Translations under genes and position numbers: made by a program
Notes under the pieces: generated by a model
Databases searched by the model: none
Seen by the model: only the letters and a program-made list of their open reading frames with translations
What the model was told of the DNA's origin: nothing
Shown: in pieces, positions 18,277-26,699 of the stretch
Layout of the letters: every line of letters begins with the position of its first letter
Position numbering within the stretch: position 1 is the stretch's first letter
Assembly (NCBI GenBank): GCA_904501985.1
Contig: CAJGCT010000004.1
Span: 1-64,000 of the forward strand
Direction of reading: 5' to 3'
DNA from: an uncultured Clostridia bacterium
Lineage (GTDB): Bacteria; Bacillota; Clostridia; Oscillospirales; CAG-272
Length of the DNA stretch: 64,000 bases

Positions 18277-18294
18277 CTCTTAAGGAGAAAGACT

Positions 18295-18924
18295 ATGATA
18301 AACAATATGCGCGTTATCGGTCTCACCGGAGGCAGCGGCGCAGGCAAGGGTGAGGTTTCCCTTTGCTTTATATCTCAGGGCATAAAGTGCCTTGATACTG
18401 ACAAGGTTTCACGTGAGGTTTGTCTTCCGGGCAAGCCGTGCCTTCGTGAGCTTGTGGAATATTTCGGCGAGGATATACTGCTTCCCGACGGCAAGCTTGA
18501 TCGCAAGGGTCTTGCGGCGATTGTCTTTGGCGAAGAAGACCCCGAAAAGCGCGAGGTAAAGCACGCGGCCCTCAACCGCATCACCCACCGCCATATCATC
18601 GACGCCATGAACGAATGGCTCCGCGCCTGTGAGCGCGACGGAGACTCCTTTGCGGTGGTTGACGCACCACAGCTTTTTGAATCGGGCTTTGACCGCCACT
18701 GCGACTATACAGTGGGTGTTATTGCTGACGAGGATGTAAGAATCAGACGCATTATCTCCCGTGACCGCATAACCCGTGAGACGGCAGAGAAGCGTATCCG
18801 CTCGCAGAAGTCGAATCAGTTCTTTATTGACACCTGCGATTTTACCGTATACAACAATCAAGGGCTGGATGTCCTGGAGGGTCAAGTGAACAACATCCTC
18901 GAAAAAATAAACTTCTTTGCGTAG
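18295..18924 (+). CDS. coaE: Dephospho-CoA kinase
   Basis: 209 residues. Last step of CoA synthesis (phosphorylates the ribose 3'-OH of dephospho-CoA). Features are the P-loop GLTGGSGAGKGEV near residues 9-21, LDTDKVSREV (substrate Asp), VDAPQLFESGF, and RIRSQKSNQF. One oddity: the residue after the P-loop Lys is Gly, where the family normally has Ser or Thr to help hold Mg2+. AAGGAG stands 8 nt before the ATG. The gene overlaps the following transglycosylase by 8 nt. Confidence 0.9.
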   Translation: MINNMRVIGLTGGSGAGKGEVSLCFISQGIKCLDTDKVSREVCLPGKPCLRELVEYFGEDILLPDGKLDRKGLAAIVFGEEDPEKREVKHAALNRITHRHIIDAMNEWLRACERDGDSFAVVDAPQLFESGFDRHCDYTVGVIADEDVRIRRIISRDRITRETAEKRIRSQKSNQFFIDTCDFTVYNNQGLDVLEGQVNNILEKINFFA

Positions 18925-19477
18925 GGTATTTAAATTTTTATTTGCCGTCACCCTGCTTTGTGCGATTGCTTATCTTGCATGGACGGGATTTCTTCGGGAT
19001 CAGCTTCTTATGTACCGCTATCCCGTAAAATACGGGGAGATAGTTTCCGCCTGCGCTGACAAGTACGGCGTGCCGGATGAGATGATATTTGCCGTTATAC
19101 ATACGGAAAGCGGATTTGACGTTGCCGCAACCTCACGCGCCGGTGCAAAGGGGCTTATGCAGATAATCGACAGCACCAATGAGTGGATCGCCGATGTGAC
19201 CGGCGAGGAGGTACTGGCGGAGCGGATCTATGAGCCGTCTGTCAATATTGACCGCGGCACGTGGTATCTGTCCTATCTTTACAGGCAGTTTGGCTCTTGG
19301 GAGGTTGCCGCCGCCGCGTATAACGCTGGCTACGGCAGGGTTTCCGGATGGCTTTCTGATGCAAAATACAGCACTGACGGAAAGACGCTTGATTATATAC
19401 CTATAAACGAGACGCGCCAATACGTTGAGCGTGTCATGGAGGCGGTCTCCGTATACCGCCGGTTATACTTTGAATAA
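18917..19477 (+). CDS. Lytic transglycosylase (SLT domain)
   Basis: 186 residues from a TTG start that overlaps coaE. Residues 1-25 are an N-terminal membrane anchor or signal (FKFLFAVTLLCAIAYLAW). The rest is a soluble-lytic-transglycosylase-like domain: catalytic Glu in VIHTESGFDVAATSRAGAKG, then LMQIIDST and VAAAAYNAGYGRV. It cleaves the MurNAc-GlcNAc bond of peptidoglycan outside the membrane, forming 1,6-anhydro ends. I see no good ribosome site, consistent with translational coupling to coaE. The coaE-slt pairing is seen in other Clostridia (established for the family, not checked here). Confidence 0.88.
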   Translation: MRRVFKFLFAVTLLCAIAYLAWTGFLRDQLLMYRYPVKYGEIVSACADKYGVPDEMIFAVIHTESGFDVAATSRAGAKGLMQIIDSTNEWIADVTGEEVLAERIYEPSVNIDRGTWYLSYLYRQFGSWEVAAAAYNAGYGRVSGWLSDAKYSTDGKTLDYIPINETRQYVERVMEAVSVYRRLYFE

Positions 19478-19495
19478 TTTTATAAGGAGATTAAA

Positions 19496-20887
19496 ATGGA
19501 CGAAAAAACACAGGGACAGCTTCTTTCCGAGAAGCTTGTTTACAAAACCAAAAACACTTTTGAATCAAAGAACGCAGAAAAGGACGTTGTAACCGAATAC
19601 TGCGAGGGCTACAAGAAGTTCCTTGACAACAGCAAGACTGAGCGCGAGGCTGTGACCGAGACCATCTCTATGATCGAGAAAAAGGGTTACAAGCCCTATA
19701 AGCTGGGTGACAAGCTGGAGCGCGGCGGCAAATATTACCTCAACAACAGAAACAAGAGCCTTTTTATGTTTAAGCTTGGCTCTGAATCCATTGAAAACGG
19801 AATCCGCATCACCGCGTCTCACATTGACTCCCCCAGAGTTGATTTCAAGCCCCGTCCTGTTTATGAGGACTCCGAAATGTGCTTCTTCAAGACACATTAC
19901 TACGGCGGCATCAAGAAATATCAGTGGGTGACAACACCTCTTTCGCTTCACGGCGTTATCTGCAAGCCGGACGGTGACGTTACCGTATGCATCGGTGAGG
20001 ATGACAGCGATCCTGTATTCTATATTTCCGACCTTGCACCTCATATTGCACAGCTTCAGTATCAGAAGCACGTAGGCGAAGCGATTACAGGCGAACAGCT
20101 CAATCTCCTTGCAGGAAGCGAGCCGTATGACGATGAAAAGACATCCGATAAGGTAAAGCTTACTGTTCTTTCGCTCCTTAACGAAAAATACGGCTGTACA
20201 GAGGCTGATCTTATCAGTGCCGAGCTTTGCGCCGTTCCTGCGCTTAAGGCGCGCGATATCGGTCTTGACCGCTCCATGATCGGCTCGTACGGTCATGACG
20301 ACAGAGTATGCGCATATCCGTCCGTTACCGCTATGCTTGAATCCGAGGATTCCGAGCACACGCTTATGAATATCATCGCGGACAAAGAGGAAGTCGGAAG
20401 CGACGGCGTTTCCGGTATGCAGTGCGCGCTTCTTTCGGATATTATCGAGGAGATCGCGCTTGCCCTTGGCGGCAACCCCAGAGTTGTACGTGCTAATTCC
20501 AAGTGTCTGTCTGCCGACGTTAACGTGGCGTATGACCCCAATTTCCCTGAGGTGTTTGAGCGCCGCAACACCGCATTCCTTAACCATGGCGTTGTTCTTT
20601 CCAAGTACACCGGCGCGCGCGGAAAGTCCGGCACTTCCGACGCATCAGCAGAGTTCGTTGAGTTCGTTACCAGAACCTTTGATGAGGAAGGTGTTGACTG
20701 GCAGATGGCAGAGCTTGGTAAGATCGACCTTGGCGGCGGCGGAACTGTTGCTAAGTATATTGCCAACATCAATATTGACACCATCGACCTTGGTGTGCCG
20801 GTTATATCCATGCACGCGCCATATGAGCTTGTAGCAAAGAACGACGTATACATGGTTCACAAGGCTATAAAGGCGTTCTATAAATAA
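19496..20887 (+). CDS. M18 family metalloaminopeptidase
   Basis: 463 residues, full length for the family. Metal ligands are visible: ASHIDSPR (first His, about 106), GHDDRV (bridging Asp, about 264), DKEEVG (catalytic Glu pair, about 298-303) and SMHAPYE (last His, near 440). M18 enzymes are cytoplasmic dodecameric zinc aminopeptidases that trim N-terminal acidic or neutral residues from peptides. AAGGAG lies 7 nt before the ATG, 18 nt after the transglycosylase. It is followed 25 nt later by the aldolase fusion. Confidence 0.93.
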   Translation: MDEKTQGQLLSEKLVYKTKNTFESKNAEKDVVTEYCEGYKKFLDNSKTEREAVTETISMIEKKGYKPYKLGDKLERGGKYYLNNRNKSLFMFKLGSESIENGIRITASHIDSPRVDFKPRPVYEDSEMCFFKTHYYGGIKKYQWVTTPLSLHGVICKPDGDVTVCIGEDDSDPVFYISDLAPHIAQLQYQKHVGEAITGEQLNLLAGSEPYDDEKTSDKVKLTVLSLLNEKYGCTEADLISAELCAVPALKARDIGLDRSMIGSYGHDDRVCAYPSVTAMLESEDSEHTLMNIIADKEEVGSDGVSGMQCALLSDIIEEIALALGGNPRVVRANSKCLSADVNVAYDPNFPEVFERRNTAFLNHGVVLSKYTGARGKSGTSDASAEFVEFVTRTFDEEGVDWQMAELGKIDLGGGGTVAKYIANINIDTIDLGVPVISMHAPYELVAKNDVYMVHKAIKAFYK

Positions 20888-20912
20888 GAAAAATATAAAG
20901 GAGAATGGAAAA

Positions 20913-21878
20913 ATGAACGAAATTCTTAAGAAAATCGGTCTCTACGGTATCGTGCCCGTAGTAAAGATCGACAATGTTGACGATGCTGTGCCGCTTGCAC
21001 GTGCACTTTGCAAGGGCGGACTTCCTGTGGCGGAGATCACCTTCCGTACCGCTTGCGCGGCTGAGGCGATCAAGCGCATCACCACCGAGTTCCCCAATAT
21101 GCTTGTTGGTGCCGGCACTGTACTTACTCCCGAGCAGGCTGATGCCGCAGTTGCGGCTGGTGCGAAGTTTATCGTATCTCCCGGACTTAATCCCCGTGTT
21201 GTAAAGCACTGCACCGAGATCGGCGTGCCGATAACTCCCGGCTGTGCAAATCCCTCTGACATCGAGGCGGCTCTTGAGCTTGGTCTTGATGTTGTAAAAT
21301 TCTTCCCGGCAGAGGCGGCAGGCGGTCTTCCCATGATCAAAGCCATGAGCGCACCTTACGGAAGCCTCAAGTTCATGCCTACAGGCGGACTTAACGAGAA
21401 GAACATTCTTGACTATCTGAAGTTTGGTAAGATCCTTGCCTGCGGCGGCAGTTACATGGTGTCCGCTGACCTCATGAATGCAGGTGAGTGGGACAAGATC
21501 ACCGAGCTTACAAGAAACGCTGTTATGCAGATGCTTGGCTTTGAGCTTAAGCACATCGGCATAAACTGCCAGAACAAAGAGCAGGCAACATCTGCGCTCA
21601 CCATGATCGAGACAATGTTCGGCTTTGCCGCAAAGCCCGGCAACAGCGGTGCTTTCGCAGGTACTGAGATCGAGCTTATGTATGCTCCCGGCTACGGCAC
21701 AAACGGACACATTGCAATCGGCACAAACTTTATTGACCGTGCAGTGTTCTATTTTGAGAACATGGGCATCAAGTTTAACGCCGATTCCGCAAAATACAAC
21801 GACAAGGGCGGTCTCAACGCTATCTACTTTAGTGATGAGATTGCAGGCTTTGCATTCCACCTCTTGCAGAAGAAATAA
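20913..21878 (+). CDS. KDPG/KHG aldolase fused to a C-terminal VOC (glyoxalase-like) domain
   Basis: 321 residues. Residues 1-205 are a class I 2-keto-3-deoxy-6-phosphogluconate / 4-hydroxy-2-oxoglutarate aldolase: IVPVVKIDN, AEITFRTACAAEAI (catalytic Glu), VGAGTVLT, VSPGLNP, and DVVKFFPAEAAGG with the Schiff-base Lys at about 130. Residues 212-321 are a separate domain starting FELKHIGINCQNKEQA and ending AGFAFHLLQKK. It has the beta-alpha-beta-beta-beta pattern of VOC proteins; the two His/Glu metal positions are only partly clear. Typical Eda is about 210 residues, so this is a true fusion. It would split KDPG from uronate (with uxaC at 58.4 kb) or gluconate catabolism to pyruvate and glyceraldehyde-3-phosphate. 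Confidence 0.88.
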   Translation: MNEILKKIGLYGIVPVVKIDNVDDAVPLARALCKGGLPVAEITFRTACAAEAIKRITTEFPNMLVGAGTVLTPEQADAAVAAGAKFIVSPGLNPRVVKHCTEIGVPITPGCANPSDIEAALELGLDVVKFFPAEAAGGLPMIKAMSAPYGSLKFMPTGGLNEKNILDYLKFGKILACGGSYMVSADLMNAGEWDKITELTRNAVMQMLGFELKHIGINCQNKEQATSALTMIETMFGFAAKPGNSGAFAGTEIELMYAPGYGTNGHIAIGTNFIDRAVFYFENMGIKFNADSAKYNDKGGLNAIYFSDEIAGFAFHLLQKK

Positions 21879-21885
21879 GATACAT

Positions 21886-21923
21886 AAAAACGTGCTTTCG
21901 GATTTTCCGAAAGCACGTTTTTT
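21886..21923. terminator. Bidirectional terminator
   Basis: A perfect stem AAAAACGTGCTTTCGGA / TCCGAAAGCACGTTTTTT with a 3-nt loop. The T-runs on both sides serve the rightward aldolase fusion and the leftward microprotein operon. Confidence 0.9.
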
Positions 21924-21940
21924 GTGTGTAAATGGTCGGG

Positions 21941-21967
21941 CGAATATGGAATTCGCCCCTATACCAC
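21941..21967. repeat. Small intergenic hairpin (REP-like)
   Basis: GGGCGAAT and ATTCGCCC form an inverted repeat between the terminator and the microprotein stop. Such GGGCGAATxxxATTCGCCC units are frequent intergenic repeats in gut Clostridia (from memory, unverified here). Confidence 0.4.
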
Positions 21968-21977
21968 CCGATTTTCG

Positions 21978-22133
21978 CTATTTCCTGCGGCTTACGAGAA
22001 CCGCTGTTATAATAAGCGCTCCAACAAGTATAACAGCCGCGCCAATAAGAATTACAGGCATCAGCTCGCCGCCAACAAGAACGGCTGTAGGACCGTCTGC
22101 ACCGCCGATTATTCCGATAGCACTGTCTGACAT
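21978..22133 (-). CDS. 51-residue membrane microprotein with Na+-decarboxylase beta-subunit signature GIIGGADGPT
   Basis: A short gene not seen by a length-limited ORF search. GGAGGAG lies 6 nt before the ATG at 22133, and the frame is closed by TAG at 21978. Residues 5-20 read AIGIIGGADGPTAVLV, the near-invariant core of OadB/GcdB/MmdB sodium-pumping decarboxylase beta subunits. Residues 25-47 are a single hydrophobic helix (PVILIGAAVILVGALIITAVLV) followed by SRRK. The full beta subunit has about 370+ residues, so this is not a truncated end of a local gene: no other subunit is nearby. It starts 15 nt after the SpoIID-like gene and shares its transcript. Function unknown; it could be a membrane modulator that mimics the ion-site loop (inference). 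Confidence 0.78.
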   Translation of the reverse strand: MSDSAIGIIGGADGPTAVLVGGELMPVILIGAAVILVGALIITAVLVSRRK

Positions 22134-22148
22134 ATAGAACTCCTCCGT

Positions 22149-24215
22149 TTAATCTAAAACTTCGTGCCAATCACGAATATCAATGTCGGTAAAGTATTTT
22201 TCAAGTATCGTAGTAGCCTCGTAACCGAGCTTAGCGAGATCGCGCACGCCTATCTGTGAGAGACCAACGCCGTGTCCCCAGCCTTTGCCTACAAAGATAA
22301 AATTATTTTTATTGCTTGCATAAACAGTCTGGGTTTTGGTAACGGACGAGGTTTCGTCAAGCTTGACCTTACCGTTCGCGCTAATCACGGTTTTGTTGTC
22401 GAGGGAAGTGTCATAGTAGCCGTCAGCAGTGAGTACACGAAGCTTTTCGGAGTCTGTCAGTGACAAATTGCCGCCCTCGGTGCTAACAGTAGCATTTTTT
22501 GCGGAGACCGTGACAAATTCGGTGATTTCCGCTTCGACAGAGCCTTTACCAACCACGAAATTGGAGCTGTTCACGTATTTTGAGAGTGCTGTGCGTACTC
22601 CGTCAGTGGTTTTCACGGTCACTTTTGTACCGTAGCTGTCGGTGAAGGTTATCTGATAAACATATGTGGAGTTTTTGGCAAGCTTGTCGATGGAAATGTC
22701 CACAATTTCGCCCTTTAATGAAGTGTAACCCTTTGTGGTGCGAAGATAGGTGCAAAGCTCAGCAGGGGAGACCTCCACCTGCCATGCGCCATGGGAATGA
22801 TTGGTGAAGATTTCCCACGGAGTCTCCACTGCCACAAGATATGGCTGGGGTGCGCCGCCCCATGCATCGTCAACGCCTACGGTAACGCCGCCTGTCGCCG
22901 CGCTGTAGTAAGCGGTAACGATCCTATTTCCGTAGGTCATTACAAGACCCTCGGTTTCATCCACCGCCTGCTCAACAACATCGGTTATGCGTGTTCTGCC
23001 GTTATACACCTGGCAATGTGTTGTGTTGCACAGGTCCGCCTGATAGGCACTCTCATGGCGCACGCTTGCAAGAGTGAAGGAGCGCACGCAAATGGCAAAT
23101 GCCTTTTGCGCTTCAAGGGGCCACGAGGATGAAATTTCGTAGGGAAGAACGCCTTTTATATATTCCCCAAGAGGGATAATATCCGTAAGAGACACGCCGT
23201 CAATGCTTCCGGATATGTAGCGGCGGAACATGAATACGCCGTCATAAAGCTTTTTTGCCGGAGTCATGAGATATGCACGCTCGCCCTCCGGTGTGTCGAG
23301 GGGAGCAAGACCGAGAGCGGTCCTGTCGCCGTCGTCGTATTCAAATAATATGCGGTCAGTTAACGGATCAACCACGCTGACTGCGGTATTTGTGGGAGCG
23401 GCAACGGTAATTTCATAATCGGGAAGATAATCACAAAGCTCCAAGACTATATCCTCTGCATCTGCGGCAGAGGAAAAATGTCCGGCTCTTATACGGTATC
23501 CGCCGTCGATATAAGAGGGAATTGCATAGATATCAAGCTCACTTAAGATTTCTTCAAGCTCCTCTGTAAGCTCAACCGCTTCTTCGTAAGTAAGGTCTTG
23601 TCCTATCTCGGCGTGCCATCCTCCAATAACAGCCGCCGCAGGGTCTGAGGTTTTACTGTAGGTCATAGCGGATTTTGACAGGTTTGCATCAACAACGCAG
23701 GAAACCTTTGTCTCGGGAAGCTCCCAAAGAAACTCATGGGTAAGATCGCCAAGGCGGTTGACAAGATTTATGGAAAAGCCGTAATCTGCCACCGTTTCAA
23801 ATCCCACAGTGACGTTTGTGCCGTACATAAGCGCCACGCGGATAAGCTTATCATCAGAGCCGGAGTATTCGCTGTATGACGGTGTAAACGACTCTTCATC
23901 CTCGTTTTCATCGGCGGAATCTTCGTCTACGTCGTTTTCTTCTTCTTCTTCTTCGTACTCTTCGGTTTCCTCGTCTTCGCGGATATCCTCGGTTTCTTCC
24001 TCTGCGGTGTCATCCACGGTATTATCAGTGCCGTTTTGCTCTTTTTCAAGCTCCTGAAGCTTTTCAAGTATCTCGGCTTGGGTCATACCCATTACACTGT
24101 TTGCCGAAAGCGATACAGCAAGGTGGTAAATTGCCGCTGTGCATACTGAAAGTGCAAGAAATACCACCATAACAAGTGCGAGTATTCGCTTTAGCTTGTC
24201 TCTCTTATTCAACAA
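22149..24215 (-). CDS. SpoIID/LytB domain protein
   Basis: 688 residues from a TTG start with GAGGAG at 9 nt. Residues 8-38 are a membrane anchor (ILALVMVVFLALSVCTAAIYHL). Residues 55-115 are an extremely acidic Glu/Asp linker. Residues about 195-280 are a region resembling a SPOR-like/sporulation-related segment (GYRIRAGHFSSAADAEDIV). The SpoIID domain starts about 345: GEYIKGVLPYEISSSWPLEA carries the catalytic Glu, then YYSAATGGVT. It ends with GKGWGHGVGLSQIGVRDLA. SpoIID enzymes are lytic transglycosylases acting on denuded glycan, driving engulfment; LytB relatives modify amidases. This protein is longer than Bacillus SpoIID (about 340), so it may be a LytB-like paralog. It overlaps the upstream gene by 11 nt. 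Confidence 0.85.
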   Translation of the reverse strand: MLNKRDKLKRILALVMVVFLALSVCTAAIYHLAVSLSANSVMGMTQAEILEKLQELEKEQNGTDNTVDDTAEEETEDIREDEETEEYEEEEEENDVDEDSADENEDEESFTPSYSEYSGSDDKLIRVALMYGTNVTVGFETVADYGFSINLVNRLGDLTHEFLWELPETKVSCVVDANLSKSAMTYSKTSDPAAAVIGGWHAEIGQDLTYEEAVELTEELEEILSELDIYAIPSYIDGGYRIRAGHFSSAADAEDIVLELCDYLPDYEITVAAPTNTAVSVVDPLTDRILFEYDDGDRTALGLAPLDTPEGERAYLMTPAKKLYDGVFMFRRYISGSIDGVSLTDIIPLGEYIKGVLPYEISSSWPLEAQKAFAICVRSFTLASVRHESAYQADLCNTTHCQVYNGRTRITDVVEQAVDETEGLVMTYGNRIVTAYYSAATGGVTVGVDDAWGGAPQPYLVAVETPWEIFTNHSHGAWQVEVSPAELCTYLRTTKGYTSLKGEIVDISIDKLAKNSTYVYQITFTDSYGTKVTVKTTDGVRTALSKYVNSSNFVVGKGSVEAEITEFVTVSAKNATVSTEGGNLSLTDSEKLRVLTADGYYDTSLDNKTVISANGKVKLDETSSVTKTQTVYASNKNNFIFVGKGWGHGVGLSQIGVRDLAKLGYEATTILEKYFTDIDIRDWHEVLD

Positions 24216-24774
24216 CGCTGTAGTCTCCTCTCACCATTATATAGGCGTCCTCAGAGGTTATCTGTATGCCGCGACCGTCGCCTCCGCGGGGAACAAGGAG
24301 CTGATTGAACAGCGGAATATCGGCGGCATTGAGAAGCTCGCTTCCATCGGTAACATTGTTAAGACCGTTTACGGTTATGGACACAGCTATAGCGGAGCCG
24401 GAGCGAAGTATGATCTCGCAGGGAGTTTCGGCAAGCAGTTTAGCACCTTTTTTGAGGTACACTACCTCATACTGACCAAGGGCTGACTCAGAGGGCGTAC
24501 CTATAGCGGCTTCAAGCTCGGAGACCTTGGCTTCGGAATCTTCAAGTGCATCGGTAAGGTCTGATACACTCTGAAGAAGCTCATTTACCGTCTCGGTAAG
24601 CTCATCTATCTTTTCATCGTAAGCCGGTGTTATGACCTCGTTTATGTAGGAGAGAGACACCAGCGGATCTTCCTCGGAGTTATATATTGCCTCATCACCC
24701 GAAACAAGCATGGGAAACACCGAAAGTGTTGTGGCAAATGCGGCGGAGAGCGCAAAAATTCTGATCTTTTTCAT
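24205..24774 (-). CDS. Secreted coiled-coil protein of unknown function
   Basis: 189 residues from the ATG at 24774, with GAGGTG at 5 nt. A signal peptide (KKIRIFALSAAFATTLSVF, cut near SGDEA) is followed by a coiled coil at about 55-90 (EKIDELTETVNELLQSVSDL). The C-terminal domain has TPCEIILRSGSAIAV and NQLLVPRGGDGRGIQI and ends with MVRGDYSVVE. That EIILRSG...VPRxDGRGI...MVRG pattern recurs in Firmicute exported proteins (family knowledge), but no function is known. It heads the operon with the SpoIID-like gene (11-nt overlap) and the microprotein, so envelope remodelling is the likely setting (inference). Confidence 0.68.
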   Translation of the reverse strand: MKKIRIFALSAAFATTLSVFPMLVSGDEAIYNSEEDPLVSLSYINEVITPAYDEKIDELTETVNELLQSVSDLTDALEDSEAKVSELEAAIGTPSESALGQYEVVYLKKGAKLLAETPCEIILRSGSAIAVSITVNGLNNVTDGSELLNAADIPLFNQLLVPRGGDGRGIQITSEDAYIMVRGDYSVVE

Positions 24775-24820
24775 ATTACACCTCGTTTTTACTGTTTTCG
24801 ACATAAAAATACACATTATT

Positions 24821-24849
24821 ATTGTACAACATTACAGGCGAAATTGCAA
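24821..24849 (-). promoter_or_regulatory. Sigma-A promoter for the coiled-coil/SpoIID/microprotein operon
   Basis: On the minus strand TTGCAA (24844-24849), 17 nt, TACAAT (24821-24826); about 47 nt before the ATG. Confidence 0.7.
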
Positions 24850-24901
24850 TAGCCGAGAATGAAAATATATGTGAATTTTATGAGGTAATTTATTCATAAT
24901 C

Positions 24902-24931
24902 AAAAAAGCCTCTCCCTTTGGGAGAGACTTT
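24902..24931 (-). terminator. Terminator of the 567-residue propeller gene
   Basis: On the minus strand CTCTCCC, loop AAA, GGGAGAG flanked by AGT/GCTT, then TTTTTTG. Confidence 0.85.
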
Positions 24932-24987
24932 TAATTTGTGTAATTTTTCTATCGGTGTTTTATTGTGAAGCTTTTCAGTATTAAGAA

Positions 24988-26691
24988 TCAAACCGGAGGA
25001 AGCGGATTTGCTTTGAGGGCTGATTTCTTTATACTGTAAATATGCTGACGCTGTGCGTGATGGTACGGCTCGGGACCGTCTCCGCCCTGGAGATGCTCGG
25101 AACAACCGGCACCGCAGATAACGAAGTCTTTGGTAGTCTTAACAAAGGCATCAACTACATGACAAACGTGTGAGTTGAAAATATGGTTGCATTCCCAGCG
25201 CCAGATATCACCGAGGAACTCCCAATTCTTTCCATCGGTTGACTTTGCAAGGGAAAGGCGCGAACGGCTCATGGGATTACTTTTAGACATTGGTTTTGAG
25301 TATACCCACACCATGTAGTATGTTGTTTCGTTATCCGCATACGGGTCGCGGTAGAACTGCATTGAGGAGCGTGAACATACAAATTCCGGCATATGCACAA
25401 GCGGTCCCCAAGTAACGCCGCCGTCCTTTGATTCGGAGTAAACGATACAGCCGTAATCGTTCCAGGAATTATAAATTCTGAGCGTACCGTCGTCGCATTC
25501 GAGTATCTTGCATTCGCCGAACCACTGAACATCGTTATCGGAATTTCCGCCGAAGCTCCAGGAATCGGTTTCAGATTTTGTCCAGGTCATACCGTTATCG
25601 TCGGAGTAATAAAATTCACAGAAAACAGAACGTCCGTCAACCTTTGTACCTATTGGCATAGATTCATAATTCTGGCAGTAGAATATTCTGCCGTTTGATA
25701 TCTGTGTTATCTTGTCATTCATATTTCCGGCAATAGCACTTGTGTTGCCTTTGTATGGGGTTATGCAGATGCTTCCGCCCTCACGCCATGTTTTGCCGTC
25801 ATCAGAGGACAGATCAGCGGATACATATCGCTTGCCGTCGATCATCCTTTGAACGATTTTTATGAAATCACCGTTCCTGAGACGGAGGATGTTGGGATAT
25901 CCGTGGGTGTTTGTCCACATTTCCCGTCTTTCCCATGTAACACCGTTGTTATGTGATTCAAATGTGGTTCCGTTGTGATGGGTATAGATAAGACTTCCGT
26001 CGTTCATCTCGAAAACGCTTCCGCCCTCGCGGTATACCTCATCGGGAAGCTTATTGTGCACAAGACCGCCAATAAGGGTGCCCTGATTTGACAAAAATGC
26101 AACATCCACGCTGTCAACAAATACAGTAAGTCTGTCAGCCGCCACTGCAACACGTCCGGGGGAAGAATGGGCAAGCTCCGCAGCTGTGAGTATCTTTTCG
26201 CCGTCAAGATATGCCGCAGCACCGTCTCCGTCCACCACAAACTCAATATCATGCCATGTGTCAGGCTCGATTCTGTAGTTTTCGGTACTAGCATATCTGA
26301 AAAGGGGATGGTCCTTACCCTCACTTGCCATAATCGCCCATGCGCCGCTCTTGTGATAATAACTGAGTCTCACATACGCCATGGGACTGTTATAACGTGC
26401 CACAAAAGATACAAAAGCATTGCTTTCGGCAGGATCGGTATACTTGAATCTTGCCTTGAAGCTTACATTTTTCTCAAAAATGTGAAGATATGTAAGCGCA
26501 CCGTCATCATCCCCGACAGCGGTAAGGCAGCCGTCCTTCACGGTGAAGTTTTTTGTGCCATCCTCTTCGGTAAAATATCCTTTGTCACAGGAAAAATCGT
26601 CGGTATAGTGCATAGGGTTCGAAACATTGACCGGTTCGCCCCAGAATGACTTTGAGTTAATATTTAAATTGCTTGGTGCTCTCTTATCCAT
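24988..26691 (-). CDS. Sialidase-like Asp-box propeller protein, no signal peptide (paralog 1)
   Basis: 567 residues. Residues about 26-190 are a concanavalin-like jelly roll (FSCDKGYFTEEDGTKNF, AYVRLSYYHKSGAWAIMASEG, SSPGRVAVAADRLTVFVDSV). Residues 195-560 are a propeller with Asp boxes SHNNGVTWERRE, SSDDGKTWREGG, SDDNGMTWTKSE, SKDGGVTWGPLV and STDGKNWEFLGD. The conserved core ECKILECDDGTLRIYNSWN resembles the sialidase Glu motif but lacks its usual Arg, so a true GH33 activity is doubtful. The start is the ATG at 26691 (AAAGGA at 12 nt); it has no signal peptide, so it is probably cytoplasmic unless exported another way. It lies in a row of four paralogs with its own promoter and terminator. 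Confidence 0.75.
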   Translation of the reverse strand: MDKRAPSNLNINSKSFWGEPVNVSNPMHYTDDFSCDKGYFTEEDGTKNFTVKDGCLTAVGDDDGALTYLHIFEKNVSFKARFKYTDPAESNAFVSFVARYNSPMAYVRLSYYHKSGAWAIMASEGKDHPLFRYASTENYRIEPDTWHDIEFVVDGDGAAAYLDGEKILTAAELAHSSPGRVAVAADRLTVFVDSVDVAFLSNQGTLIGGLVHNKLPDEVYREGGSVFEMNDGSLIYTHHNGTTFESHNNGVTWERREMWTNTHGYPNILRLRNGDFIKIVQRMIDGKRYVSADLSSDDGKTWREGGSICITPYKGNTSAIAGNMNDKITQISNGRIFYCQNYESMPIGTKVDGRSVFCEFYYSDDNGMTWTKSETDSWSFGGNSDNDVQWFGECKILECDDGTLRIYNSWNDYGCIVYSESKDGGVTWGPLVHMPEFVCSRSSMQFYRDPYADNETTYYMVWVYSKPMSKSNPMSRSRLSLAKSTDGKNWEFLGDIWRWECNHIFNSHVCHVVDAFVKTTKDFVICGAGCSEHLQGGDGPEPYHHAQRQHIYSIKKSALKANPLPPV

Positions 26692-26699
26692 AATTATTG

